Shown here: positions 40,547-49,232 of the stretch, piece after piece
Numbering within the stretch: the stretch's first letter is position 1
How the letters are laid out: each line of letters starts with the position of its first letter
Source of the DNA: Streptosporangiales bacterium
Lineage (GTDB): Bacteria > Actinomycetota > Actinomycetes > Streptosporangiales > WHSR01
Direction: 5' to 3'
Assembly: GCA_009379995.1 (NCBI GenBank)
Contig: WHSR01000008.1
Location: 1 to 64,000, forward strand
Length of the DNA: 64,000 nt
Program-made: the position numbers and the translations under genes
Notes under the pieces: generated by a model
What the model saw: the letters and a program-made list of their open reading frames with translations, nothing else
Told to the model about the DNA's origin: nothing
Databases searched by the model: none

Positions 40547-41290
40547 ATGGCCTCCCTCACCGCAGAGCCCACCCATGCCCGGCCGGGCGGCGGTGTCGCT
40601 TCCGCACGCGTCTTCGGGCTATCCTCCGAACCTGACGACCCCTCCGGGGTCATCGCCCAGAACACCAAGGGGGTGGGTTCGGTCCAGGAGACTCTGGAGC
40701 AGCAGAGCGCTCGTTTCGAGCGCGACGTGCTGCCTTACCTTGATCAGTTGTACTCGGCGGCGCTGCGGATGACCCGCAACCCCGCCGACGCCGAGGACTT
40801 GGTGCAGGAGACCTTCGTCAAGGCGTTTGGGTCGTTCCATCAGTTTCAGGAGGGCACCAACCTCAAGGCTTGGCTGTACCGGATCCTGACGAACACCTTC
40901 ATCAACACCTACCGGAAGCGCCAGCGCGAGCCCAGACAGGCCGCGACTGAGGAGATAGAGGACTGGCAGCTGGCACGGGCTGAGTCCCACACCTCGGCAG
41001 GGCTGAAGTCGGCCGAGGCGGAAGCGCTGGAGCACCTGCCGGACTCGGACGTGAAGACCGCGTTGCAGGAGTTGCCCGAGGAGTTTCGCCTCGCGGTGTA
41101 CCTGGCGGACGTGGAAGGCTTCGCGTACAAGGAGATCGCCGAGATCATGGGTACGCCGATCGGCACCGTGATGTCGCGTCTCCATCGGGGTCGGCGCCAG
41201 CTCCGGGTGCTGTTGGAGGACTACGCGCGCGAGCGCGGCCTTGCCCGTGCGCAGTCGGGCGGCGAGCCGAGGAAGGACGCAGAAGCATGA
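40547..41290 (+). CDS. sigR: RNA polymerase sigma factor SigR/SigH (thiol-stress ECF sigma)
   Basis: A 247-residue ECF sigma factor. Region 2 covers [20 protein letters not shown] to [12 protein letters not shown]; region 4 covers [20 protein letters not shown] to [15 protein letters not shown]. The closeness to mycobacterial SigH and Streptomyces SigR is high, including [20 protein letters not shown]. The N-terminal tail is longer than usual; the ATG at 40,547 is taken, and a shorter start near the SVQETL stretch is possible. The gene ends overlapping rsrA (ATGA). It directs thioredoxin, mycothiol and protein-quality genes; a matching promoter lies just upstream. Confidence 0.94.
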   Translation: MASLTAEPTHARPGGGVASARVFGLSSEPDDPSGVIAQNTKGVGSVQETLEQQSARFERDVLPYLDQLYSAALRMTRNPADAEDLVQETFVKAFGSFHQFQEGTNLKAWLYRILTNTFINTYRKRQREPRQAATEEIEDWQLARAESHTSAGLKSAEAEALEHLPDSDVKTALQELPEEFRLAVYLADVEGFAYKEIAEIMGTPIGTVMSRLHRGRRQLRVLLEDYARERGLARAQSGGEPRKDAEA

Positions 41291-41547
41291 GCTGCGGCAA
41301 GCCCCATGCGGTCGACTGTCGTGACGTTCTCGCGCGGGTGTATCAGTACCTGGACGACGAACTGGCCGAGACCGACTGTGCCGAAGTAAAGCAGCATCTC
41401 CACGAGTGCGGCCCCTGCCTGCGGGAGTATGGGCTCGAAGAGGCGGTCAAGAAACTCGTGGCGAAACACTGCGGATGTGACCCGGTGCCCGGCGATCTGC
41501 GGTCCAAGGTTCTTCTTCGCATCCAGGAGGTCCAGGCCGAACTCTGA
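41287..41547 (+). CDS. rsrA: Mycothiol-system anti-sigma factor RsrA
   Basis: An 86-residue zinc anti-sigma factor that binds SigR in reducing conditions and lets go when its cysteines form a disulfide. The ZAS motif is present: HLHECGPC (His-x3-Cys-x2-Cys), with an early Cys in the [20 protein letters not shown] stretch. The C-terminal [18 protein letters not shown] also fits. The ATG overlaps the sigR stop. The pair makes a redox switch. Confidence 0.95.
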   Translation: MSCGKPHAVDCRDVLARVYQYLDDELAETDCAEVKQHLHECGPCLREYGLEEAVKKLVAKHCGCDPVPGDLRSKVLLRIQEVQAEL

Positions 41548-41602
41548 CCCGGCCGCGTGACGATCCGCCGGCGTGCCGCCGGGGGACGTCACAATACCTG
41601 TC

Positions 41603-42547
41603 GTGCGCGTTCTAGTGACCGGCGCGGCCGGCTTCATCGGTTCCCACCTCGTCGATCGTCTGCTCGCCGACGGTCACCAGGTGATCGGGGTGGACAACCT
41701 CTCGACCGGTGATCCCGACAACCTCACGCCCGCCCTCGCCCAGGCGGGGGAGTGCGGCGCGTTCGCCCTGCACCAGCTCGATGTGACCGATCCGGCGCTC
41801 GGTGACGTGGTCCGCGAGCACCGGGTGGAGGTCGTCTGCCATCTGGCCGCCCAGATCAGCGTGCAGCGCAGCGTCACGGATCCGGCGAACGACGCCCGCG
41901 TCAACGTTCTCGGCACGGTGAACCTTCTCGAGGCGGCCCGCCGCGGCGGGGTCCGCAAGGTCGTCTTCGCCTCTTCGGTGGCGGTTTACGGGATTCCGGC
42001 CGCGTTGCCGGTGGTCGCCGACGCCTCCGCGGCTCCCCGCTCGCCGTACGCCGCCTCGAAGCGGTGCGGTGAGGTCTACCTGGAGGCCTACCGCGCCCTG
42101 TACGGGTTCGACGTCACCACGCTGACCCTCGCCAACGTCTACGGTCCCCGGCAGAGCGCGGCGGGGGAGTCGGGGGTCGTCGCGATCTTCGTGGACGCGC
42201 TGCTCGGTGGAAAGCCCACCCGGATCTTCGGGCGCGGCGACCAGACCCGGGACTACGTGTACGTCGAGGACGTGGTCGACGCGTTCCGGCTCGCCTGCGG
42301 TGACCGCGGAGGCGGCGAGCGGTTCAACATCGGCACCGGCGTGGCGACCAGCGACCGCGAACTCCACTCGCTGGTGGCGGAGATCACCGGCGCGCCCGAC
42401 ACCCCGGAATACGCTCCGCCGCGGCCCGGCGACCTGCCCGCGATGGTCATCGACCCTGCTCCGGCGCGGACTGGCCTGGGCTGGTCTCCCCGCACCCCGC
42501 TGCGCGAAGGGATAGCCGCTACCGTCGCGTGGACAACGGGCGGTTAG
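41603..42547 (+). CDS. NAD-dependent epimerase/dehydratase (UDP-glucose 4-epimerase-like)
   Basis: A 314-residue extended short-chain dehydrogenase. The NAD motif is LVTGAAGFIGSHLVDRLLAD. The active-site triad is Ser in FASSVAVYG and Tyr/Lys in SPYAASKRCGE. Further marks are HLAAQISVQRSVTDP and the GRGDQTRDYVYVEDVVDAF stretch of UDP-sugar epimerases. The GTG at 41,603 gives the usual VRVLVTGAAG start; an earlier GTG at 41,573 is possible. It may convert UDP-glucose to UDP-galactose or a related sugar. It lies 55 bp after rsrA. Confidence 0.87.
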   Translation: MRVLVTGAAGFIGSHLVDRLLADGHQVIGVDNLSTGDPDNLTPALAQAGECGAFALHQLDVTDPALGDVVREHRVEVVCHLAAQISVQRSVTDPANDARVNVLGTVNLLEAARRGGVRKVVFASSVAVYGIPAALPVVADASAAPRSPYAASKRCGEVYLEAYRALYGFDVTTLTLANVYGPRQSAAGESGVVAIFVDALLGGKPTRIFGRGDQTRDYVYVEDVVDAFRLACGDRGGGERFNIGTGVATSDRELHSLVAEITGAPDTPEYAPPRPGDLPAMVIDPAPARTGLGWSPRTPLREGIAATVAWTTGG

Positions 42548-42689
42548 GCAGAGTTTGTTCACACTTTTCTCACGTTTCGGGTGGCAACTACGAGATTGAC
42601 AGCTCACGCGCTAGTCTGAGGGACGCGCACCCGATGAGCGGGGGCACGGCGGGCGCCCGGGCGGAAGGACCGTAGGAGGCGTTGCACCC

Positions 42690-42782
42690 ATGAACAGAGT
42701 CGTCGCGGTCGTGGGGTTGTTGCTGTTCGGCCTGTACGTCGTTGCGATCATGTCGGTGCCGCACGGTTGGTCGTGGAGCTGA
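42690..42782 (+). CDS. 30-residue membrane micro-protein
   Basis: ATG 42,690 reads MNRVVAVVGLLLFGLYVVAI and ends PHGWSWS. AGGAGG lies at 42,674-42,679, 10 bp before the ATG, a strong ribosome site for so short a frame. The product is one hydrophobic helix with a Trp-containing end. It precedes the HD-GYP gene by 56 bp and may be co-transcribed. No family is known to me. Confidence 0.6.
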   Translation: MNRVVAVVGLLLFGLYVVAIMSVPHGWSWS

Positions 42783-42838
42783 CCCTGTCTCTGCGCGGCT
42801 ATCTCGCGGCCGTCCCGACCGGTCCTTCCTAGGAGTCT

Positions 42839-44191
42839 ATGGTGCGTTCTCTGCCACGTCCCGCGCAGGTCTACATCTGCGTGATCGTGGCACTGGCGGT
42901 CCTCGTCATCGCGCAGGCCCCCCTTGGCGCCATCGACTGGCCCACGCTTCTCGTCCTGGCGCTGCTGTTCTTCATCTGCGAGTCGTTCGCCACGCTGCTC
43001 CCGAGCGAGGGCCGGGTGCACGTGTCCGTCAGCTTCTCCGCGACGCTCGCCTCGGTCGTGCTCCTGGGGCCCGTCGGCGCGGCGGTCATCGGTGCGGTGG
43101 CCCTGTTCGCCATGCGCCGCGACGGGCTGCCCCTCGTCAAGCGGGTCTTCAACGGTGCGCAGTTCGCGCTGTCGGCATACGCCGCGGGCGTGGTGTACGA
43201 GCTCGCCGGCGGGTACACGGGCGTACCTACCGGCGAGGACTTCTCCTGGATCATCATCCCGTTCGTGGTCGCCGTGGTGACCTACGTCTTGACCAACGGG
43301 CTGTTGATGATCTTCGTGCTGGTGCTGACCCAGGGCGTGCAGTCGGTCCGCGGGCACGGCGGCGCGCTCGCCCCGTCCGTCGTGCCGTATCTCGGCTACG
43401 GCATGTTCGGGCTGCTAATCGCGGCTCTGTGGGGGACCCTCGGCCCGCTGTCGGCGCTGCTGGTGCTGCTGCCGCTGTTCGCCGCCCGGTGGGCGTTCGC
43501 CCAGCACGCCGCCCAGCAGGCGGCACACGAGGCCACGATCGCGGCGCTGTGCCAGGCAGTGGAGACCAAGGACTACTACACCCGTGGGCACAGCGAACGG
43601 GTCTCGCGGGCATCGGTGATGATCGCCCGGGAGATCGGCGTACGCGGCGGCCGGCTGGAGGCGATCCGCTTCGCCGGGATGCTGCACGACGTCGGCAAGC
43701 TCGGCGTGCCCACCAAGGTGCTGCAGAAGTCCGGATCCCTCACCGAGGAGGAGTTCGCGGCCATCCAGCTCCACCCCATGCGCGGACTGGAGATCGTCCG
43801 GGAGATCGGGTTCCTGGACGAGGCCCTCGCCGGCATCATGCACCACCACGAGCGGATGGACGGTCGCGGCTACCCGATGGGCCTGGTGGGCGACGAGATC
43901 CCGGAGTTCGCCCGGGTGATCGCGGTTGCCGACGCCTTCGACTCGATGACCTCGACGCGGTCGTACCGGGACGCCCGGACCGTCGATCAGGCGATCGAGG
44001 AGCTCCGCCGGTGGTCCGGTAGGCAGTTCGACCCGGAGGTGGTCGACGCGTTCATCAAGGCCGTCGAACGGCACGGATGGCAGCGTCCCGAGCCGGAGCC
44101 TCGCCTGCCCGCCGGCGCGCTGGAGACGGCCCAGCACGACCACGACGACCCGAGCGTTCCGCTGCGGGTGACCGGCGACGGTGACAAGTGA
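42839..44191 (+). CDS. Membrane HD-GYP domain protein (cyclic-di-GMP phosphodiesterase-like)
   Basis: A 450-residue protein. Residues about 10-215 hold seven to eight membrane helices of an MASE-like sensor. The C-terminal HD-GYP domain follows: HSERVSRASVMIAREIG, FAGMLHDVGKLGVP (HD metal pair), ALAGIMHHHERMDGRGYPMG (the HHE...GYP motif), and VADAFDSMTSTRSYR. All catalytic residues seem present, so it should cleave cyclic di-GMP. The start is ATG 42,839. Its stop overlaps the next HD-domain gene by GTGA, so the two are translated together. Confidence 0.9.
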   Translation: MVRSLPRPAQVYICVIVALAVLVIAQAPLGAIDWPTLLVLALLFFICESFATLLPSEGRVHVSVSFSATLASVVLLGPVGAAVIGAVALFAMRRDGLPLVKRVFNGAQFALSAYAAGVVYELAGGYTGVPTGEDFSWIIIPFVVAVVTYVLTNGLLMIFVLVLTQGVQSVRGHGGALAPSVVPYLGYGMFGLLIAALWGTLGPLSALLVLLPLFAARWAFAQHAAQQAAHEATIAALCQAVETKDYYTRGHSERVSRASVMIAREIGVRGGRLEAIRFAGMLHDVGKLGVPTKVLQKSGSLTEEEFAAIQLHPMRGLEIVREIGFLDEALAGIMHHHERMDGRGYPMGLVGDEIPEFARVIAVADAFDSMTSTRSYRDARTVDQAIEELRRWSGRQFDPEVVDAFIKAVERHGWQRPEPEPRLPAGALETAQHDHDDPSVPLRVTGDGDK

Positions 44192-45474
44192 GCAACACCG
44201 CAAATCCGGAACGCGGTGGCTGGCACGGGTTCGAGAGCGGACAGGCCCTGCTCGCCGCGGCGGCCGGCCTGCTGGCGGCGGCGGTGGTCGCGCAGACCGC
44301 GGCGGCCGGCCTCACCCAACCCCGCGTCGCCGTCGCCTTCGGGCTGCTCGTCGCGCTCGGCGAGCTCGTCCGGATCTCCCTGCCGGGTGGTCGGGAGAGC
44401 GCCCCGATCGCCGCCGCCGGTGCCATCGGCTACGCCCTGCTGCTCAGCGTCGGCGGCGTGCCGGCCGGCCACGGTGCGGTCCAGGTCATCGCCGTGACCG
44501 CGATCGGGATGATCGTCGGTGCGCTGCCGCACGTGGCGGTCGGACGCTCACCGCGGCTGGACAGCATGGCCAGGCGGCTGTTCGCCGTGACGGCGGTGGC
44601 GCTCTGCTTCCGGCCGCTGGCTTCGTGGCTGCCCACCGTGGAGCGCCAGGTGTGGGTGATCCTCGTCGTCATGCTGGCGCTGTTGGCCCTCGCCGGTCTC
44701 GTCGACATCCTCATCGCGTCGATGGTCCGTACCGCCTCGCTGCACATCCGGTTCCTGACCGCGCTGCGGGACGAGCTGCGCGCCCAGACCGCCCTGGGCG
44801 TCGCGGCGGGTGCGACAGCCGTGCTCATCGCGCTCGCGACGCACGCCATGGGCATCATGGCGCTGCTGGTGTTCACGGCGCCGCTGCTCGTCACCCAGGT
44901 CGCCTTCCGGCGGTACGCCGGCATCCGGGCCACGTACCTGCAGACCATCCGGGCTCTTTCCCGGGTCACCGAGGTCGGTGGGTACGTGGAGAGCGGGCAC
45001 TCCCGACGGGTGAGCGCCCTGGCCGTCGGGGTCGGCCGGGAGCTAGGGATGAGCGAGCCCGACCGGCTGATGCTCGAGTACGCGGCGCTCATGCACGACA
45101 TCGGGCAGCTCTCGCTGCGCGATCCCATCCCCGGCGGGGCCACCGTGCTCGCCGCGGCCGAGCAGCGGCGGCGCATCGCCGAGTACGGTGCCGAGGTGAT
45201 CCGCCGGACCGGCGTCCTCGACCACGTGGTCGAGATCGTCCGCCGGCAGGCCGATCCGTACTGCCCGGATGGTGTGGACACGACGCTGCCGCTCGCCAGC
45301 CGGATCATCAAGGCGGCGGGGGCCTACGACGACCTCGTCGGCAGCTCGGCCGACCGGGACCGGCAGGCGGCCGCGCTGGAGCGGCTGCGACTGGACACCG
45401 TGGAGTACGACCCGGCGGTCGTGGAGGCGCTTTCCCGGGTAGTGGAGCGGTTCGCGGCCGCGTCCTCCCTATGA
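44188..45474 (+). CDS. Second membrane HD-domain protein, degenerate GYP region
   Basis: A 428-residue paralogue of the preceding protein. About seven membrane helices fill the first 250 residues. The HD part keeps SGHSRRVSALAVGVGRELGM and LEYAALMHDIGQLSLRDP, so the HD dyad is there, but the HHE...GYP motif is replaced by VVEIVRRQADPYCPDGV. It may therefore be a sensor partner or act on another substrate. The GTG start overlaps the upstream stop. It ends 7 bp before the biotin carboxylase gene. Confidence 0.82.
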   Translation: MSNTANPERGGWHGFESGQALLAAAAGLLAAAVVAQTAAAGLTQPRVAVAFGLLVALGELVRISLPGGRESAPIAAAGAIGYALLLSVGGVPAGHGAVQVIAVTAIGMIVGALPHVAVGRSPRLDSMARRLFAVTAVALCFRPLASWLPTVERQVWVILVVMLALLALAGLVDILIASMVRTASLHIRFLTALRDELRAQTALGVAAGATAVLIALATHAMGIMALLVFTAPLLVTQVAFRRYAGIRATYLQTIRALSRVTEVGGYVESGHSRRVSALAVGVGRELGMSEPDRLMLEYAALMHDIGQLSLRDPIPGGATVLAAAEQRRRIAEYGAEVIRRTGVLDHVVEIVRRQADPYCPDGVDTTLPLASRIIKAAGAYDDLVGSSADRDRQAAALERLRLDTVEYDPAVVEALSRVVERFAAASSL

Positions 45475-45481
45475 TGCTGGG

Positions 45482-46822
45482 GTGTTCGAGTCCGTCCTGA
45501 TCGCCAACAGGGGTGAGATCGCCCGTCGGGTGATCCGTACGGCGCAACGCATGGGGCTGAGGGCGATCGCCGTGTACTCGGAGGCGGACGCCAAGGCGCC
45601 GTACGTCCGGGAGGCCGACGATGCCCTTCTCCTCGGCCCCGCCAGTCCCGCCGAGAGCTACCTCGACATGGACCGCGTCCTCGAGGCGGCCGCGACAGCC
45701 GGGGCCGGGGCGGTTCATCCCGGCTACGGGTTCCTCGCGGAGAACTCCGAGTTCGCCCGGCGCGTCGTGGATGCCGGCCTGGTCTGGGTGGGGCCGGCGC
45801 CGAGCGCCATCGAGCGGATGGGCGACAAGATCAACGCGCGGAACCTGATGGCGGACGTCGGCGTGCCGGTCTCGCCGGGCAGCCGGGAGCCAATCGTCTC
45901 CGTCGAGGCGGCGGTCGCGGAGGCACGCCGCATCGGCTACCCGGTGATGGTCAAGGCCGCGGCCGGGGGCGGCGGGATCGGCATGGCGGTCGCCCGCGAC
46001 GAGGTGACGCTGCGCCCGGCCTTCGAGGGCGCGCGCAGCCGGGCGGCGCGGTTCTTCGGCGATTCCGGTGTCCTGCTCGAGCGCTACATCGAGGGCGCAC
46101 GGCATGTGGAGGTGCAGATCCTGGGGCTCGCCGACGGCCGCGTCGTCGCGCTGGGCGAGCGCGACTGCTCGGTGCAGCGGCGTCACCAGAAGGTCGCCGA
46201 GGAGACCCCCTCGCCAGGCGTCTCGCCCGGGCTGCGCGCCCGCATGTTGGACGCGGCGGCACGGGCCGGCGAGGCGATCGAGTACCGGGGCGCGGGCACC
46301 GTCGAGTGCCTCGTCGCGCCGGCCGAGCAGGACTTCGTCTTCATCGAGATGAACACCCGGCTGCAGGTCGAGCACCCGATCACCGAGCTGGTCACCGGCA
46401 TCGACCTGGTCGAGCAGCAGCTGCTGATCGCGTCGGGCGAGGAGATCTCCTTCGACCCCACCGCCGCGCCGCCCCGGGGACACGCGCTGGAGCTGCGAAT
46501 CTACGCCGAGGATCCGCGGCGCTTCCTGCCCAGCCCCGGCGAGATCACGGCCTGGCGGGAGCCGTCCGGCGACGGCGTCAGGGTGGATGCCGGGTACGAC
46601 GCGGGCGACATGGTCACGCCCTACTACGATCCCTTGCTCGCCAAGCTGTGCGTACACGGCGAGGATCGGGTGGAGGCGTTGGAACGCGCTCGGGCGGCGG
46701 TGGCGTCCTTCCGGATCGAGGGGCCGAAGACCAACCTGCCGTTCTTCGACGAACTGTTGGGCGACGCGGAGTTCGTGGGCGGCGACTACGACACCGGCCT
46801 GGTTGACCGGATGCGTGGCTAA
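45482..46822 (+). CDS. accC: Biotin carboxylase (acetyl/propionyl-CoA carboxylase subunit)
   Basis: A 446-residue ATP-grasp biotin carboxylase: N domain SVLIANRGEIARRVIRTAQR, substrate loop HPGYGFLAENSEFAR, ATP lid VKAAAGGGGIGM, catalytic CSVQRRHQKVAEETPSP and FIEMNTRLQVEHPITELVTG, and a C-terminal domain with PYYDPLLAKL. No biotin-carrier domain is attached; a separate carrier gene follows 27 bp later. The carboxyltransferase subunit is not in the window. The GTG at 45,482 is the start. Confidence 0.93.
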   Translation: MFESVLIANRGEIARRVIRTAQRMGLRAIAVYSEADAKAPYVREADDALLLGPASPAESYLDMDRVLEAAATAGAGAVHPGYGFLAENSEFARRVVDAGLVWVGPAPSAIERMGDKINARNLMADVGVPVSPGSREPIVSVEAAVAEARRIGYPVMVKAAAGGGGIGMAVARDEVTLRPAFEGARSRAARFFGDSGVLLERYIEGARHVEVQILGLADGRVVALGERDCSVQRRHQKVAEETPSPGVSPGLRARMLDAAARAGEAIEYRGAGTVECLVAPAEQDFVFIEMNTRLQVEHPITELVTGIDLVEQQLLIASGEEISFDPTAAPPRGHALELRIYAEDPRRFLPSPGEITAWREPSGDGVRVDAGYDAGDMVTPYYDPLLAKLCVHGEDRVEALERARAAVASFRIEGPKTNLPFFDELLGDAEFVGGDYDTGLVDRMRG

Positions 46823-46849
46823 CGTACTGACCGAGGAAGGGGACTCGCG

Positions 46850-47062
46850 GTGGCGGAGATCCGCGCGGAGATGGTCGCGAACGTATGGAAGGTTCTGGTC
46901 GCGGAGGGCGACGACGTCTCGGACGGCGACACGCTCGTGATCCTCGAGTCCATGAAGATGGAGATCCCGATCCTCGCGGAGGACGCCGGTACGGTCGGCC
47001 AGCTCAAGGTCGCCGAGGGCGACGTCGTCCAGGAGGGCGACCTCATCGCCGTCATCGAGTAG
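46850..47062 (+). CDS. Biotin carboxyl carrier protein (biotinyl-domain only)
   Basis: A 70-residue biotinyl domain. The biotinylated Lys is in ILESMKMEIPI (about residues 33-43), with a preceding VLVAEGDDVSDGDTL and a following GTVGQLKVAEGDVVQEGDLI as in all biotinyl domains. The GTG at 46,850 follows a GAGGAAGGGGA ribosome site. It pairs with the upstream biotin carboxylase. Confidence 0.92.
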   Translation: MAEIRAEMVANVWKVLVAEGDDVSDGDTLVILESMKMEIPILAEDAGTVGQLKVAEGDVVQEGDLIAVIE

Positions 47063-47143
47063 CCATCCGACGACGTCGAGCGGCCTCGAGGCGTCCACGC
47101 CTCCATGGATATCGCCCTGTGGCCGGGGACCTGGAGGGCTTGG

Positions 47144-47599
47144 TCAGGCGTCCGGGATCTCGACGTGTACGGAGCGCGCGGCCATCTCGTCCGGACTGAG
47201 GTCGCCCCGCTCGGTCGTCACCGCCCACCGGTGTCCGAAGGGGTCGCGCAGCACCCCGTAGCGTTCGCCCCAGAACATGTCCTGGACGGGGATCTCCACG
47301 GCCGCACCCACGTCGATGGCGCGGCGCGCCACCTCGTCGGGGTCGTCGACGAACAGGGTGAGCAGCACCGGGCTGCCGCCCACCGACTCGGCCGAGTGGG
47401 CACCGAACCCGGGTGTCTCGGCGCTGACGAGGAGCCGACCGTCGCCGAGTCCGAGCTCGACGAAGAGCACGTGTCCGTCGGCCAGCGCGGTGCGGAAGAT
47501 CTCGTGGGCTTCGAAGGCACGCGCGTAGAAGGCGACGGCCGCGTCGGCGTCGCGGACGAAGATATGCGGGCAGAGCCCGTGCGGGCGGGTGGTGCTCAC
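47144..47599 (-). CDS. VOC/glyoxalase-family (PhnB-like) protein
   Basis: A 151-residue vicinal-oxygen-chelate protein: HIFVRDADAAVAFYARAFEA, FVELGLGDGRLLVS, VDDPDEVARRAIDVGAAVE and WGERYGVLRDPFGHRWAV. The last is the conserved end of PhnB-type proteins. No specific reaction can be named. Its ATG overlaps the stop of a PadR regulator gene (ATGA), so the two form a small operon. Confidence 0.85.
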   Translation of the reverse strand: MSTTRPHGLCPHIFVRDADAAVAFYARAFEAHEIFRTALADGHVLFVELGLGDGRLLVSAETPGFGAHSAESVGGSPVLLTLFVDDPDEVARRAIDVGAAVEIPVQDMFWGERYGVLRDPFGHRWAVTTERGDLSPDEMAARSVHVEIPDA

Positions 47600-47976
47600 C
47601 GTCCTTGTCCCTCCTCGGGTGCTATGAGGCCACGCTCGACGGCCGCGCGGAGCGTCCGGGCGAGCAGTCGTGCCTCGGTCTCGGCCGCCCTTCGGCCCGC
47701 GGGTGTCAGGCGGTAGTAACGACGACGGGCGTCGTGCGGGGCCGTCGGGTCGTTGCCGCCGACCTCCTCGACGAGGCCGTCGGCGCGGAGACGCTGCAGG
47801 GTGCGGTACAGCGTCCCGGGTCCGAGCCGGACGGTCCCCTCGCTGAGTCGCCCAACGAACCGCATGACGGCGTAGCCGTGTGCCGGGCCTCCGGCGAGCG
47901 CGAGGAGCACTCGGAAACTCGCCGGGGTCATCGGCGGATCCGGCCTGTCCGGCCCGGCTCCGGGTGTAGTATCCAT
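47596..47976 (-). CDS. PadR-family transcriptional regulator
   Basis: A 126-residue PadR protein. The winged helix is PASFRVLLALAGGPAHGYAV to LGPGTLYRTLQRLRADGLVE and RRRYYRLTPAGRRAAETEAR, with a short C-terminal helix for dimerisation. The ATG is at 47,976, five bases from a GATATATC palindrome that is probably its own operator. It is divergent from a small membrane protein and co-directional with the VOC gene. Confidence 0.88.
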   Translation of the reverse strand: MDTTPGAGPDRPDPPMTPASFRVLLALAGGPAHGYAVMRFVGRLSEGTVRLGPGTLYRTLQRLRADGLVEEVGGNDPTAPHDARRRYYRLTPAGRRAAETEARLLARTLRAAVERGLIAPEEGQGR

Positions 47977-48000
47977 CGTCGATATATCAACCGTAGATAG
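47971..48000. promoter_or_regulatory. Candidate PadR operator
   Basis: GATATATC (47,981-47,988) sits in a longer, imperfect palindrome between ATCGTC and ATAGATAG-like flanks, just upstream of the PadR start and in the 53-bp gap to the divergent membrane-protein gene. AT-rich dyads of this kind are usual for PadR. Confidence 0.45.
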
Positions 48001-48029
48001 TTTTGCGGAACCGATAGGTAGGGAGAAAT

Positions 48030-48434
48030 ATGATCGCCCGTCTACTCGTGCGAGTCTGGCTGGTACTGGCGGTGGTCATCCCCCTGGGTCTGGCAGCCAC
48101 CTATTTTGCCGGTCCGGACGTGTCCGCTCCCGCGGGCCGGACCCTGGCGGACGAGCTCGTGATCGTGGGCGCCAAATGGGTAGCGGTGAGCCTCGCCTTG
48201 GGGCTCGCCCTGGCCCTTGCTGACAATCGCGTGCTCGCCTGGTTGCTTGTCGCCCAGGCCATCACGCACGCCGCCAACGCCGTGGCCGAGGCCGCCGTGG
48301 GTTACCCGTCGGCGATCGTTCCGGCCCTCGTCACGGGGGCGCTGTGTGCCCTGGCGGCCGGATGGCTGTTCCGTCACGCCGAAGAGCCTCCGGTGTTGCG
48401 ACCAACGAGGGTCGGTGTCGCCGTCGGCCAGTGA
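48030..48434 (+). CDS. Hypothetical four-helix membrane protein
   Basis: A 134-residue protein with four hydrophobic segments (VWLVLAVVIPLGLAATYF, GAKWVAVSLALGLALALA, LAWLLVAQAITHAANAVAEA, and IVPALVTGALCALAAGWLF) and a short polar tail. No family recognised. RBS AGGGAGAAAT lies before the ATG. Divergent from PadR, so probably controlled by it. Confidence 0.7.
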   Translation: MIARLLVRVWLVLAVVIPLGLAATYFAGPDVSAPAGRTLADELVIVGAKWVAVSLALGLALALADNRVLAWLLVAQAITHAANAVAEAAVGYPSAIVPALVTGALCALAAGWLFRHAEEPPVLRPTRVGVAVGQ

Positions 48435-48452
48435 ACTGGGGCCGCCCCCTCG

Positions 48453-49166
48453 TCATCTGGTGCGGATGCCGTGCTCGGCGCAGCGGGCCGTCCAGCCGTG
48501 CGGGGTCACCTGGACGGCCATGCGGCGCCGGCAGTACGAGCAGTAGCGGGGCGGCTCCATGAGGCGCGCCCGCCGGCAGGCCGCATGGTCGGCCTCCGTC
48601 AGCGTGCACCCGCAGTGGTCGCAGTACCGGACGTCCTCGCCTTCGGTGGGGACCGCGGTCACGAGGTCGAGAGCGTAGGCCAGCAGGGTGATCGAGGGGA
48701 CCGGCGACCAGTCCCGCTCGGGGGTGCGGCGGAAGCCCAGCCGCTCGTACAGCCGGTGCGCCGCGCGCATGGTCGGCAACGTGGAAAGCCGCAGCACCGG
48801 GCACGCCGTTCGCACCGCCCGGTCGACGCAGTCGCGCACCAGGGCCTCGCCGACGCCGCGCCCCCGCGCCCGGGGAGCCACCGCGAGCATCCGGAAGTCG
48901 GCCTCACCCGAGACGGCGAGCTCCGCGTACCGGGTGCCGCCGGGGCAGTAGGTGACGGTGCCGAGCACCCTTTCGCCGTCCGCGGCCACCAACAGCTCGG
49001 CGTGGCGCGCCCGGGCCGCCGCGTCACGCAGCTCGTGTACGTACGTGGAGTCCTTCGTGAGCAACCCGTCCGCGACGTAGGCCTCGACGGTGAGCTCGCC
49101 GACCGTCTCGTGCTCGGCGCGGCGGGCCGACCGCACGACGAAGACCGGTGAAGCGTGATTGTTCAA
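48453..49166 (-). CDS. GNAT acetyltransferase fused to a BsaP-like zinc/iron-sulfur domain
   Basis: A 237-residue two-domain protein. Residues about 8-165 are a GNAT acetyltransferase: VAPRARGRGVGEALVRDCVD is motif A for acetyl-CoA, and TMRAAHRLYERLGFRRTPER is the standard end. Residues about 179-237 hold a Cys-rich module: YCDHCGCTLTEADHAACRR, EPPRYCSYCRRRMAVQVTPH and GWTARCAEHG. That module closely resembles BsaP, the small actinobacterial protein needed for biotin synthase (usually a separate gene after bioB). Here bioB is absent and the module is part of a GNAT protein. The ATG is at 49,166. Whether the fused module binds a metal cluster or serves biotin synthase is unknown. Confidence 0.8.
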   Translation of the reverse strand: MNNHASPVFVVRSARRAEHETVGELTVEAYVADGLLTKDSTYVHELRDAAARARHAELLVAADGERVLGTVTYCPGGTRYAELAVSGEADFRMLAVAPRARGRGVGEALVRDCVDRAVRTACPVLRLSTLPTMRAAHRLYERLGFRRTPERDWSPVPSITLLAYALDLVTAVPTEGEDVRYCDHCGCTLTEADHAACRRARLMEPPRYCSYCRRRMAVQVTPHGWTARCAEHGIRTR

Positions 49167-49232
49167 GTCCTGCGATATCCCTCGTGATTTGCGGTGATGG
49201 ACCAGCAGCCATTTTGTACTACCGCGCGGACC

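Noticed and set aside
42587..42612. Housekeeping promoter with TTGACA before the micro-protein
   Set aside because: TTGACA and TAGTCT are only 10 bases apart; spacing is wrong.
45308..47098. 596-residue minus-strand frame
   Set aside because: It is the complement of the biotin carboxylase and carrier genes, which have complete motif sets.
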